Positions 9,673 to 20,510 of a stretch of 64,000 nt of DNA are shown here, one piece after another. The number at the start of each line of letters is the position of its first letter. Position 1 is the stretch's first letter. The stretch is taken from the NCBI GenBank assembly GCA_030248135.1, contig JASANC010003586.1, positions 21,044 to 85,043 on the forward strand, written 5' to 3'. A program made the translations under genes and the position numbers. This DNA is from Theristus sp. LFF4_11 (lineage: Eukaryota > Nematoda > Chromadorea > Monhysterida > Xyalidae). The notes beneath the pieces are model-generated. The model searched no databases, was not told the origin of the DNA, and worked only from the letters and a program-made list of their open reading frames with translations.

Positions 9673-12459
9673 ATGCCGTTGCGTTGCACGATCGCGCCAT
9701 CGATTCTGAATGCCAATTTGGCGCGACTGGCCGAAGAGTCCGCGACACTGCTGGGGCACGGCGCCGACGCGCTACACCTGGACGTCATGGACGGTCATTT
9801 CGTGGCAAACTTGACGTTCGGCCATCCGTTGGTCGCTGCGCTCAGGTGTGCCACGGTGACGCAGTTTGAGCGAGCGAGTTTTTTTGTTTGTTTTTTGACG
9901 AGACAAGTTTTGGTAAACGAGAATATTTGTGTGGAAGCTCTCTCTCATCGATATTGGAAAGGTGTCAAACATACGATATAGGCAAGCAAGATCATGTCAA
10001 AGCGTATATCTAGCGGGGCTCACAGTCGGACTCTAAACTATAGGCAATCAGCTGATTGGTTGGTGATCACGGCATGCATGCTTTCTGGGCAGGAGGAACG
10101 AGGGACTCCGCCCCCACAGCAATACCTGCATAGAGAGCACGCCTCTCGTGATCACCAACCAATCAGCTGATTGCCTAAAACCGGAGTTTGACCGTAGTCG
10201 TATTCTAAATTCATTGCATTTGGTTGCAACGTTCCACAGTTGCACCTTTTCAGATCGTCACTCGGCCCTGATCCGTTCTTCGATGTTCACATGATGGTTG
10301 CTGAGCCTTGGCGCTGGGTAGAGCCGATGTCGAAGGTGTGCGTTCCAGAGAAACAGTCCTTTCAAAAACGGCCTTGGTTATCCGTGGATCCAAAAAAACT
10401 AGAATATAGAACTCTGCTGATTGGCCGCCGCGAGCTGGTTGGACCAATCAGCAAACCGAATTTCAAAACTAGCTAATCACTAATCAGAGCGAGTGGCAAG
10501 CGTAAATGCAACGCGCGGATACGGTGCGGTAGAAAAATTACCGTAACCACTCGCGGTCACGGTAATTTACGGTAACCGTGGGCCGTGGTTTGGTTTCGCT
10601 CGCACGGACGAGCCAAGGGGTGCAAGCGAGCGCGCTGTGCGTCTGCCCTTGCGACGACGCAAACAGCAAACTTACGTGCATCACCCTTACAGGCCGGCGC
10701 GAATCAGTTCACGTTCCATTTGGAGGCCGTACAAACGGCGCAGCAAAGCGACGACGCCAACAGAGACTCAGTGGAGACGTTGATTCGCGACGTCCGAGCG
10801 AATCGCATGCGTGTCGGCGTCTCTGTGAAGCCGGCCACCCCGGTGCAACTGTTGTTACCGTACTGCTCGATGATCGACAATGCTCTCGTGATGACGGTCG
10901 AGCCGGGATTTGGCGGTGATGCCGAAACCGTTTTTTTAGATTATTTGGTTTTTTTTGTATGATCCGTTTGTTTTGGTTCTGCGACTCTGTGCGCTTGCAT
11001 GCAAACGTCGAACGTTCCACACGCCTCATGCGGTAGTTCAAAATTGCCTAAGTGACCCGGTCGAATCTCCGGGATCTACTCTGGTCTGTACACCGATTTT
11101 GAATTCACGCGTTTCACGCATAAAAACTAAAAAAAGTAAAAGCGGTGGTACTAAAACGCAAATACAGCGAAAACTCTGCTTTTTCGGCCGATAGTTTTGT
11201 GATTTATGATCAAGATTTCAACCGTTTGGCTGCACTTTGAATTTCGCTGCACAGATCGGTTGACCAGCACAAACAAAACTGTTGTTTTTCGAACTGTCAG
11301 GCCAGAAATTCATGGCCGACATGATGGAGAAAGTTCGGACGCTACGAAACGACTTTGCCGACTTGAACGTTCAAGTGGATGGCGGAGTTGGTCTGGAAAA
11401 CATCGACCTTTGTGCGGAGGCTGGCGCGAACTCGATTGTGTCTGGTGTGCTTTTGCTGGCTTTTTTAAACAGTAAAACACGAGACACAGTACACAAACAC
11501 ACTGGCCGCCGGCAATACTCGAGACACAGTACACAAACACACTGGCCGGCAATACTCGAGACACAGCACACAAACGCCTCCCGCCCCCGCCCCCCCCCAT
11601 GACAGTGTGGTGGAAGCTGATGAACTTCTCGCTGTGTGAACGATGCAGCGAACATCGAGGCAAATCTCGCAGAATGCGTTCGCTCAGCGCATGGTCACGT
11701 TCAATCACACCGTCGTACTGGCATGATTCGAACACTGGCCTGGCCTGGCACATCAACACGTACAGCATGGCCGAATAAATGAGGCAGTCCATCAAGGCGG
11801 GATCAGTCGCAGACTAGGAGTTGTGTTTTTCAAAAATGCCAACATACTTCCCAATCATGTGTGCAAGGGAGAAAGAATGCACAAAACAGCGCGGATAATC
11901 CATTGGTTTTCAAAAACGTGTCAAATTAGGCACGCAGTTTGGTTTCTGAACATCTTTTTTCTTTCATTCAAAATTCGCACGCTCCTTGAACCCTGAAAAA
12001 AGCTGCCATGTTTAATCGGCCATACCGTACCATCATGTTGTTTGCTGAGAAGCTGGCATGCAGCTGGTGTTTTCCAATAACGTCTGCTTTTAGTTCTGCG
12101 ACTCAACGCGTTTGCAGACGTCGAAATGGAAATCAATATAATTGTTGGTGTCGGCAATCCAAATTGACCGTTGCGACTCAAACGTATCTCAGGGGAACTC
12201 TTGAATTGCCGCGCATCACGCATGAGACACTGCTTGTATGTCCATGCGCTCATTGAGTCGCAGAACCAAATTAAACGATGATACATTGCCAGTGTGTTTG
12301 TTTGCTTTTTCACAGGAGAACAAGGAACAGTTTGCTAGATTTACTTCATTTTTTGTCGTTTCAGGCACGGCCATTGTTCGCAGCAACGACCCCGGCCTCG
12401 TTATGAGGCAGCTGCGTGAAAGGGTGCAGGCTGCATTGGATAGGCTTGAACGGCAGTGA
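9673..12459 (+). CDS. RPE: Ribulose-phosphate 3-epimerase
   Basis: Interconverts D-ribulose 5-phosphate and D-xylulose 5-phosphate in the cytosolic pentose phosphate pathway (TIM barrel; family knowledge). Five exons: 9673-9845, 10254-10335, 10693-10915, 11301-11444 and 12365-12459, phases 2, 0, 1, 1, for 238 residues (human 228). Catalytic and metal-binding motifs are intact: APSIL with Ser10, HLDVMDGHF with His35 and Asp37, DVHMMV with the second metal His, [16 protein letters not shown] for the phosphate loop, VDGGV with the second catalytic Asp, and AGANSIVSG. Residues 10, 35 and 37 have the same numbering as in the human enzyme, which supports the start. An insertion of roughly 10 residues ([15 protein letters not shown] region, exon 3) accounts for the extra length. 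Introns 1 and 4 contain MITEs. Converges with the CAP-A gene. Confidence 0.96.
10023..10194 (+). mobile_element. Repeat H (MITE) in RPE intron 1
   Basis: Imperfect terminal inverted repeats: CAGTCGGACTCTAAACTATA at the left and AAACCGGAGTTTGACCG at the right. Inside, TCAGCTGATTGGTTGGTGATCAC is repeated in inverted orientation. The central part is GC-rich (ACTCCGCCCCCACAGC). Ends of CAGT... type suggest a Tc1/mariner-like MITE. Confidence 0.8.
11763..12027 (+). mobile_element. Repeat I (MITE) copy 1 in RPE intron 4
   Basis: Begins CAGCATGGCCGAATAAA and ends TTTAATCGGCCATACCG, flanked on both sides by TA. About 265 bp and no ORF of note. Copies are at 13585-13844 and 20776-21039. The TA flanks and inverted ends suggest a Tc1/mariner-type MITE. 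Confidence 0.85.
12093..12266 (+). mobile_element. Repeat N (MITE) copy in RPE intron 4
   Basis: Begins GTTCTGCGACTCAACGCGTT and ends in the inverse, CATTGAGTCGCAGAAC. A second good copy lies at 44371-44560 in CDC14. Degraded copies are near 10972-11140, 31455-31617 and 41697-41890. Confidence 0.75.
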
Positions 12460-13026
12460 CTGCGAGCAAACCATCATTCCAATATGTATCATACTTACTT
12501 TTTATTTCACTGACAGTTGCAAGTTTGTGATTTGAGTAATTTTCGTGAAAAATTCAAATGACAGCTCAAATTGCACGTTCCGTTTGTTCATCTTGAAATC
12601 GCTATGTGAAATGAACTCTTAACTCACACCTGTATCTGTATGCGTGGTTGTGATTTCGCCACTATACTCGATTTGTTATTCTGCGCATTTCTGATACGCT
12701 TCCATCGTGATCGCAATTTCTGTGCTTCCATATTTTGTGAGGCGTTTTAAAAAATTCAGAAAAAAAACCTATTTTTATTTGATCCACCACAGACAAGAAA
12801 AAAATAAAATGTCAACAATCGCACTAAGATGCTTATTTATGCAAAAGTGATTTGAAAAAGCGTTTATATAAAGTAAAGCTAACTACCGAATGGCAAGTGT
12901 GCTGAGTGGAGCTCTACAACATTCACAGCGTATTTCACTGAAAAAAATTTACTGAGCAAGTTGGAAAAAAAACGCTCAGTTCATTTCTTTCGGTGCTTGC
13001 AACATTCCACAGTGACACACACGCAT
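12460..13026. other. Convergent intergenic region RPE / CAP-A
   Basis: AT-rich, 567 bp, between two convergent stop codons. Contains AATAAA-like hexamers on the plus strand (near 12802). No ORF with family resemblance. Confidence 0.5.
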
Positions 13027-16000
13027 TCATTTACATCGACAGTCACACTGCGCGGGACACTGCGTCGGCGGTCGCACGGCCTGCGGCGGCGGTACGACGG
13101 GCGCAAACGGGGCACGCACCGGCAACACCGGTCGCGAGTGCGGGAAGCCGCCGCCAATGTTGGCGTTGGCGTTGTCGGGCGGTGCCAGCTGGCGATGGCG
13201 TGACGAGGCCGCTGCTGCTGCGCCGCCGAATTGGCGGTCGAATGGCGACTGGTGGAACGCGTGAGGGTGACCGCCGAATGGCGCAATCGGTGGTGGCCGT
13301 TGGAAGCGGTCGTGGTGCCCGTGAAAGTCGTTGCGGCCGGGCACCGCACCTGCAATAGTGTCCTGCGAGTCGCCGTTCGCAGCCGCAATTCACAACGACT
13401 TTTATGTCCTGGTCTGTAGAATCTATGAGTATTTTCGCTTAGCTTCTTAAGGCCCGTTTACACCTGACCTATGCAGGCGTACCTACGTCGACGTACGTCA
13501 GGTAGGAACGGCAGTATGCAATAACACGAGACCTAAAGGGACGTGACGTGCCGTACAGGCATACGTCTGCATGAACGGCAGTGTACAGTATGGCCGAATA
13601 AATAAGGCAGTCCATCAAGGCAGGATCAGTCGCAGACTATGAGTTGTCTTCTTCAAAAAGCCCAACATTATTCCTAATCATGTGTGCAAGGGAAAAGAAT
13701 GAACAAAATAGCACGAAGAATCCATCAGTTAAAAAAACGCGTTAAATTTGGCACAGAATTTGGTTTCTGAACGTCTTTTTTTCTTTCATTCAAATTGCGC
13801 TCCTTGCACTCTGAAAAAACTGCTATGTTTACTCAGCCATACCGTACGAAAAGTTGACAGGTTTAAACAAACATGCTGTTCAGTCAAAAAGTTCACCTAG
13901 TGTTCAGGCAGTCAGTCAGTTCCCTCCCACCCCCTCCTCATGTTATATCTGTGCCTGTGTCAGTTATCGATTGCTCACAACGTTACGTGTGCACAAACAC
14001 CAGTAAATAGCGTGTTTCATTCTTACATGACCTTCACTTTCGTCGTTGTCATTGTCGGTTTTTACCCATAAACTTGAGGTAAACATCGAGAGCCCAGTCG
14101 GCAAAACGACAAGCGGCTGCTCAGCCTCTATGGGAAGTTTTTGGAAAAAGTCGCTCGAAAGAGCGACAAAATAAAAAATGTTTATTTCGAATGATTCCGA
14201 CAATACTTGTTTTGCTCCACTTTTAGGCCACGCTGTTTGTTTTCCAAGATTTCACTGAAAGTAAAGCTGTCTGAATTTTTGACCGTAAACGACCGCTAAA
14301 TTTTCCAAAACCTTTCCCACGTCCTGCAAACACAACACATGAAAGTTTTGATGGCATTTTTCATAACCTTCAGTTCAAACAACTGACGTAACTGAACTGT
14401 CATTGCTACTAAGCTTTTACTTTTTGCCTCCGGATACCCCAGTGGCTTTTCACGAAAAACTATTCCCACTCCACCACTTGTGGAAACAAGGGCGGACAAG
14501 GTATTTACCTTGTATTCAATTGGGAAAAAACCGACGAAGAAAGCGTTTTGGAATGGGGTTAAGAGCGAGTGAAACACGCTTGAAACTGGTGTTCTGTGCA
14601 CTGCACACTGTGTGTGTCGTTTATTTACAATAAATAACACGGGACCCAAAGTGACGTGCCGTACATGCATACGTCTGTATGAACGGCAGTGTGCAATAAC
14701 ACAGGACCTAAAGTACTGTGCCGTACATGCATACGTCTGTATGAACGGCAGTGTGCAATAACACAGGACCTAAAGTACTGTGCCGTACATGCATACGTCT
14801 GTATGAACGGCAGTGTGCAATAACACAGGACCTAAAGTGACGTGACGTGCCGTGCATGCATACGTCAGGTATAAACGGGCCTTTACAGTCCTTTACTGTG
14901 CACGCATTTCCCGCACAGAATGCATGCTCCGCTCTGCGCCATCTGCATTAATGAATGACAAACGGAAAACAGTCAGCCAAAACAAAACGAGCAATACGCG
15001 CCGAGACAAAACAAGAACTTGAGGCGCACCAAAACCATTATTCGCGAATGACGGATGCACGTTGATCGGCGTCAACTGCGTTGTTGGTCGGAACGTGCTG
15101 GTGGGTGGTGCTGGCTCGGGCGTGGCACGATGACTGTGCCATTGGTCGATCGGCCATCGAGGCTGCTGCGGTGCTTCGGTCTCGTGGCGCGCTTCCGGGC
15201 GCTCAGGCTCTTTTGCTGGTTTGCTTTCTGTGCCGGTTTTTTATTGTTTTTTTTTTGGTTTTCGGTTTTGTTGTGCAACTCAACGTCATGAAAGTTGAAG
15301 CGCGGCTACAAAGGAGAAACGCAACGTTTTTTTATTGACCTGACAATGTTTCTTGGTCAACAGCACGCCCACATGCATGTATTGTAGAAACGAAGTTCCA
15401 CTGAACCGCAAAAAAGTGACACAATACAAACGTATATTTGTCGAGCCACTGTCGCTGACTTGTCTCTGTGTTCTCAGAGTCATTGATGGATGATGGGCGA
15501 ATATACGTGAAGAAAAGTGTTCAGGATCAAAGGTGAACACAATCTTGCAGCCCAACCAGTGCAGCAACGATGGCGTTTCGCGCACGTGTCTGCTCTCAAA
15601 CTGCTCGTTGCCCTGCCATCGTGTCTCACCTTGCGCGCCACTCGGCGGACGCACGTTGCGCATGAACTCTCCGTTGACGTTTCCGGCCGGGTCGTAATTG
15701 GCGGCGACGTACACTTTGCCGCTGGACGAGCACGCGACGCCGACGCCCAGCTTGCGGCTGGCCTTCCACACCAGCGCCGTGAAATGGCCTACAGTATGCG
15801 GCGTGCTTGTTGAAACCTGTCACGCTTTCTTTCGCCGAATGCAAAGCTTGCAAAAAAAACATGCAAGAGAGATTCATAGTTTTTGGAGTTGCATGAAAAC
15901 AGTCACAAAATGAGACTTGAGTGAGAACAAATAAATCACATTGTTACGATTTGCGGAGGTCAAATTTCCGAGTTGAGTTTGTGATGAAGTTTGTTGTTTG

Positions 16001-18479
16001 CTGTTTCGCCAAGCAGACGAATACCGCGGTGCCCCCTGGCTCGTTCATTCCACCATTTATGTTGAGCGAAACCCATTTACACGTGAAACACGCTGCTCAT
16101 AGGTATCGACGACGTTGAATAGACTCTCTAACAATCAATAACTGACCAGCAACGCAAACAGAGAAGTAATTGGAAGGAGGGGGTAACGTCGTTATGTTTT
16201 TTCGCTTTGTTATGCGGAGACCTCCCAAAAAGGTGTGTCCATTTTGTCACTGTGCACATTGGGCATGTAAAAAACTGCACACAGTCAAACATACGAAGCG
16301 GATACTTATCGATTGGTGCTGACTACCGAACGATAATGCTCGTGTTTCACGGCTGGCCTACTATCAAATTATACGATCTAGCGAGTTCCTGCTTCATGCA
16401 TGCGATTCACAGCTTCCCCGGAGGCAGCGAAGCCCGTAAGACCGCCGGCTCAACCCGGGGGGCGTGGGTGGGTTTCCCAGTGAGTGTTCACGATACCATC
16501 ACCATTATTTAGAGTTGGGAGTGAAACTCGCTGCCCATGGGAGCCCACGTTGAATAGACTCTTGCCTACGTTGAATAGACTCTTGCCTACGTTGAATAAC
16601 TGACCAACGTTTCCAAACAAAAAAGGACAGCACGTTGATATTTTTGCTTTGTGATGCAGAGAACTGCTAAAAATGTATGTGCTTCTTGTCACTGTACACG
16701 ATGGGCATGCAAAAATCTGCAGACAATGAAACATACGAAGGGGCAACTTATCGATTGGTGCTGACTACCGAACGATAAGGCTCGTGTTTCACACCTAGTC
16801 AACTATTATAAAAATGATCTGGCAAGTTGCTGATTCTGGCGATTCACAGCTCCTCCGGGGGCAGCGAAGCCAGGCCGCCGGCTAAACCCGGGGGTCGTGG
16901 CCGAGTCCGGCTTTGTTTGTCGGAGCAGGTGTGCGTCCCCCGTGTTTCGCTGGTGTGTGGTTGGCGCGGATGAAGCATGCCCATAACTATTACCCATGGT
17001 AATAGGGGCTTGTGGCTGCGTCGCCACCGCCCTTTTTATTTATTTGAACAAAAATATTGGGCCAATAAAGAAAACGTTTGGCTGCAGTAGCTGTGGAAGG
17101 AAAGGTTGCGTGAAACACTGAGTGGTGTGTGTTTTTGTCACTGGTTGGAACAGCCAAATGAAAAACTGGAAATCCTCTATCGGCTGATTGGCTGTACCCA
17201 CTGCACAGGCAACCAACCCGCAGGCCAGTTCATTTTGTTGTTGTTGTAGTCGGTGTAGAGGCTGACCTCGTCGTACCACAGTTGCGAAATCGAGGCACCG
17301 GTCGGACGGTTCTGCAAAAATATGCGGATTTCTTGCTGAAAGATTTTGGGAATCTTCGAGGGTTTCGTTTCGGTTTCGAGACTCAATTAGCGCATTTAGA
17401 TAGGTATTGTGGATTTATTCAAACGTGTCCGAACTAAAATGACGTCATTTGCTTTAAAAACGCCCGTTTGTCAAAGTACAGGCACTAAAATGTCAGTTTG
17501 GTGTGACTGATTCGACATTCACCATTTGTTCACGGGAAGAAATGGGCTATTAAAAAATAGGTCATAGACAGTGTGACGCGGTAACTGTGTCCGTGTGACA
17601 CTGAGAAGATTTTTAAGCAAAGTCTGTCATTTTGTTGACAGAATGAAATGTTTATGGCAACAACAAAACGTCAATGTTATGAATGTTGAAAACTGTTTCA
17701 TTTATGGTGTGGTGACCTGGAGATAGTCCTGCGCAATGTTTTCGCCATACGGCGGATTCGAGCTGTGCTCCAGCGAGTCCTTGCGCGCCATTTCCTCGGC
17801 CCAGTTCTGGAATGCGAATGAAAAAAATGACTGCAAAAGCTGAAAACGGTGAACTTTTTTGACATTCTTCTTCGCAACTTTAGAATTTGCGCCTTTTTTC
17901 GTTGTGTTTTTCGTCTCATTCTCAAATCACACCTGCGAGTATCGATTGACGGTCTCGTCGAGCGCCAGCGAACGTGCGCCATGCCTCGCACGCAGCTCGT
18001 TGTGTCTGTCCAGTGCCTGCGAGTGGGTGGCGCCAGAAAAGTTGCGGACAAAATTATTGATTTTACTTGTTGGTTCTTGGTGAAAGTAACAAAGAAACAC
18101 TTCGGTTTTATTGTACTGTGGCTGCTGGATAAAAAGTGCGCCAGCACTGTATTTCCAGGAAAGAACGTTATAAAATTCCCTGAATTGACGCGATGCGCCC
18201 CAAATACTACACTCAAAAACTGACCAATACACTGACCAACTTTTTGGTCAGTTAAACCACTGTTGTTGGGTTGGTCAGCTGACAGGGTTTTACTCCAAGA
18301 TGCTGTCCTGACCAAGATCAGACTGCATTCAACTATTGGTCCAGTATCTTGATCAGTTTTCAAAATTTACCCATCACACATACGCTTTGTCTGAATTGTT
18401 CCAAATCAGAGTCCGGGCACGAAGCAGTGACACTCACGGCCACCAATAGCACGGCGACGACAATCAAGTGTGCCACCAT
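13027..18479 (-). CDS. CAP-A: secreted CAP/SCP (GAPR-1-like) protein with a Pro/His-rich tail
   Basis: CAP superfamily protein (CRISP, antigen 5, PR-1), predicted secreted. Six exons in transcription order: 18479-18438, 18016-17933, 17806-17717, 17311-17218, 15788-15630 and 13349-13027. All phases agree, giving about 263 residues. Exon 1 encodes a 14-residue hydrophobic signal-peptide core ([14 protein letters not shown]). The CAP domain follows: [13 protein letters not shown], then [16 protein letters not shown] and [25 protein letters not shown], then [20 protein letters not shown] and [15 protein letters not shown]. These are the CAP1/CAP2 signatures, with the expected His and Glu residues. 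The last exon adds a 107-residue tail rich in Pro, His, Gly, Ala and Arg and ending [10 protein letters not shown]. Introns 4 and 5 carry large repeats. Role not inferable beyond family level. CAP-B lies 2 kb upstream in tandem. Confidence 0.88.
13585..13844 (+). mobile_element. Repeat I copy 2, nested in element J
   Basis: CAGTATGGCCGAATAAA at the left, CTCAGCCATACCG at the right, TA on both sides. Sits within the left part of element J, so it inserted later. Confidence 0.85.
14630..14870 (+). repeat. 62-bp tandem repeats inside element J
   Basis: The unit containing GTGCCGTACATGCATACGTC starts at 14656, 14718 and 14780, with a fourth divergent copy near 14847. Period is 62 bp. A single related unit is at 13540-13585 near the other end of the element, in keeping with subterminal repeats. 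Confidence 0.9.
16041..16910 (+). repeat. About 440-bp tandem duplication in CAP-A intron 4
   Basis: The first unit (16041-16475) and the second (16521-16910) share several blocks at an offset of about 440 bp: ACGTTGAATAGACTCT, ATCGATTGGTGCTGACTACC and GCGATTCACAGCT. The second unit also contains three short copies of ACGTTGAATAGACTCTTGCCT. No gene seen. Confidence 0.8.
17400..17568 (-). mobile_element. Repeat M, copy in CAP-A intron 3
   Basis: Matches 21306-21543 in reverse orientation: AAACGTGTCCGAACTAAAAT, ACGTCATTTGC, TTTGTCAAAGTACAGGCAC and GACTGATTCGACATTCAC are shared, and both ends carry a GACCTATTTTTTAA-type block. It probably represents a MITE present in the homologous introns of both CAP genes. 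Confidence 0.7.
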
Positions 18480-20510
18480 TGTATTGCACAAAGTGGCAGC
18501 TGAACGAAAAGCAATCATTGAACTCTTAACAGTCCGTGTGCAAAGTATGTTGGCTCAAACGAACGTGTTTTCTCATTTTAATAGTGCTTGCTTTGCAGCC
18601 CGTTTGAAAAAAATCCGTTTCACGTTGCATTGATTCGATTTGCACATTTGTCCACCTTCAGATGTTTTTGTTGTGATGAACGTGTTTTGTTTTGCTCTGG
18701 TTTCTGTTTTCGCATAACATTGCGTCACACGCACGCATAAAGTTCGGTATTTTTTGCTTTTACAACGCGCTTTTCCAAGGTTCTCTGTGCTGAAAAACTA
18801 GTTCAACCAAGTGTGAAATCAATTAATTTCACTTCAATAAGCAGTTTCAATTAATCAACCGCAGGCGAGCGAGAAACAGTTCGAACTTTTTTTATTTTCG
18901 AGTTTCAGAAAAATACGACGATGAACGGCGCTCCTTCAATAAATTCGTGTCATGATTATTTACGCAATAATTTCAAATCCGTTTCATTTTGAGTATGACG
19001 CGACACACCACTGAAAAATGTTGTTACTAAACTTGCCACTATAGTTGCTATAACAGTTGCTATTAACGTTGCCACTAAACTTGCTACTGCTACTAAAGTA
19101 TTACGTTTCTGCGAGTCTTTCAACTTTGTTGCTAACAAAACTAGCAACTAATTAACGTTGCTGCTAAAGTTGTTACTAAAGTTATTGCTAACCTTGCTGC
19201 TAAACTCTCCAGAAGTTGCTACTATAATTGCTACAAAAAACGAACATTACACGTGAACTGAATTTTAGTAGCAATCTTAGTGGCAAATTTAGTAGCAACG
19301 TTTTCACAGTGGTTTAATTTTGATTTGATAAATTGAAATTACGATTCCCCTCATTAAAAATTCATATCATGAAATTAACGACACTTGTAAACAATAATGC
19401 ACATGTGACACAAAAAACGGAACGTTCAGATTGTGAAACGCCATAATTTTACGATTTTAGAAGACGCGGTTTTTTAAGTAACAGTTCAATGTCACGTGCA
19501 CAAGAATTGAAATGCCGTTTTAACCGCAAACTGAACTGCCAAATAAAATGTTGTTTGTCTAGGCCGCCAGTGGAGTTTCCAAACATTTTTGTTCGGTTAC
19601 CAATGGTGGGCAAAAACGTCGCAGCATGCAGCGCATTTGTACGGCTACGCAAAAAAAGGCAAATTATTCGGAAATGGCAGGCAGCGGTCGCCACCGTTCG
19701 TTGTCGTTCAAGGACCTGTAACCATCGAGTTGCAACATGTTTCAAATACACTGTTTCAAATGCATACACATACACAACCAATGTGTGTGTTCTCGAGCGA
19801 GCACGTGCCATCCAAACAAAAAAATGTCAAAATCGGTGGAGTCAATCATTGCTTGCAACCACCGTTTTTTGCTGACAGCGATTTTCTCTGAGGACTAATT
19901 TTTACAAATCAATAAAAAGTTCACCGTTTTATCAAGCAAGCACATTTGCAAAATTCGAGAAAAAACATCAAAAAATCACACTGCAAAACTTGCACAGATA
20001 AGTCACACACTGAATCAGTTTTTGAGTAATGAACTAAAATAACACAAAACGAAACACAGCAACCAGAACACCAGACGACCAGGTCGACAATCGACAGCAC
20101 GAGAACGCGACGACACTGTGGTTGTTGGAGAGTCTGCAACAGTGCGGACTTCAATGGAACCGCAACAGGGTGTACACGTCATTATTGTCACTGCTGCTGT
20201 CAGTGTCGCACCGAAAGTGCCACTGAGGATGCGAAATCATCCGAAAAAGCGCACGTGTCTTTCTTGCGTGAAACACGAGCGGGCAGCGCGTGCAGTGTTG
20301 GAGCGTCGCTGCTGCACCACACACGCCCAAGCACCGAAATTCCCAGCGCGTGCTCAGCTCGAGTTTCACACACGCTGGAAAGACTCGCACAGTTTTGCAT
20401 TCTTTTCTGAACTGCACTTTTTTAGCTGCATCGCAAGTCAAACAGTGCACCGCATCTTCGCTTGCACACGTGATGCCAGTTTGGAACGTTTGTGTGTCGC
20501 GTGGTTACTG
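18480..20510. other. Intergenic region between CAP-B and CAP-A
   Basis: About 2 kb. Holds one MITE (19009-19311) and AT-rich sequence. Several open frames between 19490 and 19890 and between 20150 and 20520 show no recognisable family and overlap on both strands. I see no supported gene. CAP-B could have additional 3' exons here, parallel to the last exon of CAP-A. Confidence 0.5.
19009..19311 (+). mobile_element. MITE with CACTG...CAGTG inverted ends
   Basis: Left CACTGAAAAATGTTGTTACT and right AGTAGCAACGTTTTCACAGTG are inverted relatives. The body is a low-complexity succession of GTTGCTACTAAA-like words. No ORF. No clear target duplication seen. Confidence 0.7.

Larger units (their letters stand above)
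13450..14882 (+). mobile_element. Element J: PIF/Harbinger-like transposon, non-autonomous
   Basis: Left end AGGCCCGTTTACACCTGAC, right end GTCAGGTATAAACGGGCCT, flanked on both sides by TTA. Ends of the form GGCCCGTTTACAC with 3-bp TWA duplications are typical of PIF/Harbinger and ISL2EU elements. It carries a repeat I insertion (13585-13844) and 62-bp subterminal tandem repeats (14630-14870). No transposase seen. Lies in CAP-A intron 5. Confidence 0.8.

Noticed and set aside
15517..15813. Plus-strand ORF over CAP-A exon 5, and another over exon 6 (12993-13358)
   Set aside because: Antisense shadows of the CAP signature exon and of the Pro/His-rich tail.
19489..19891. Open frames on both strands, about 100-128 codons
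   Set aside because: Frames overlap on opposite strands, no family is recognised and no splice partners are apparent. Could be a lone exon, but nothing supports it.
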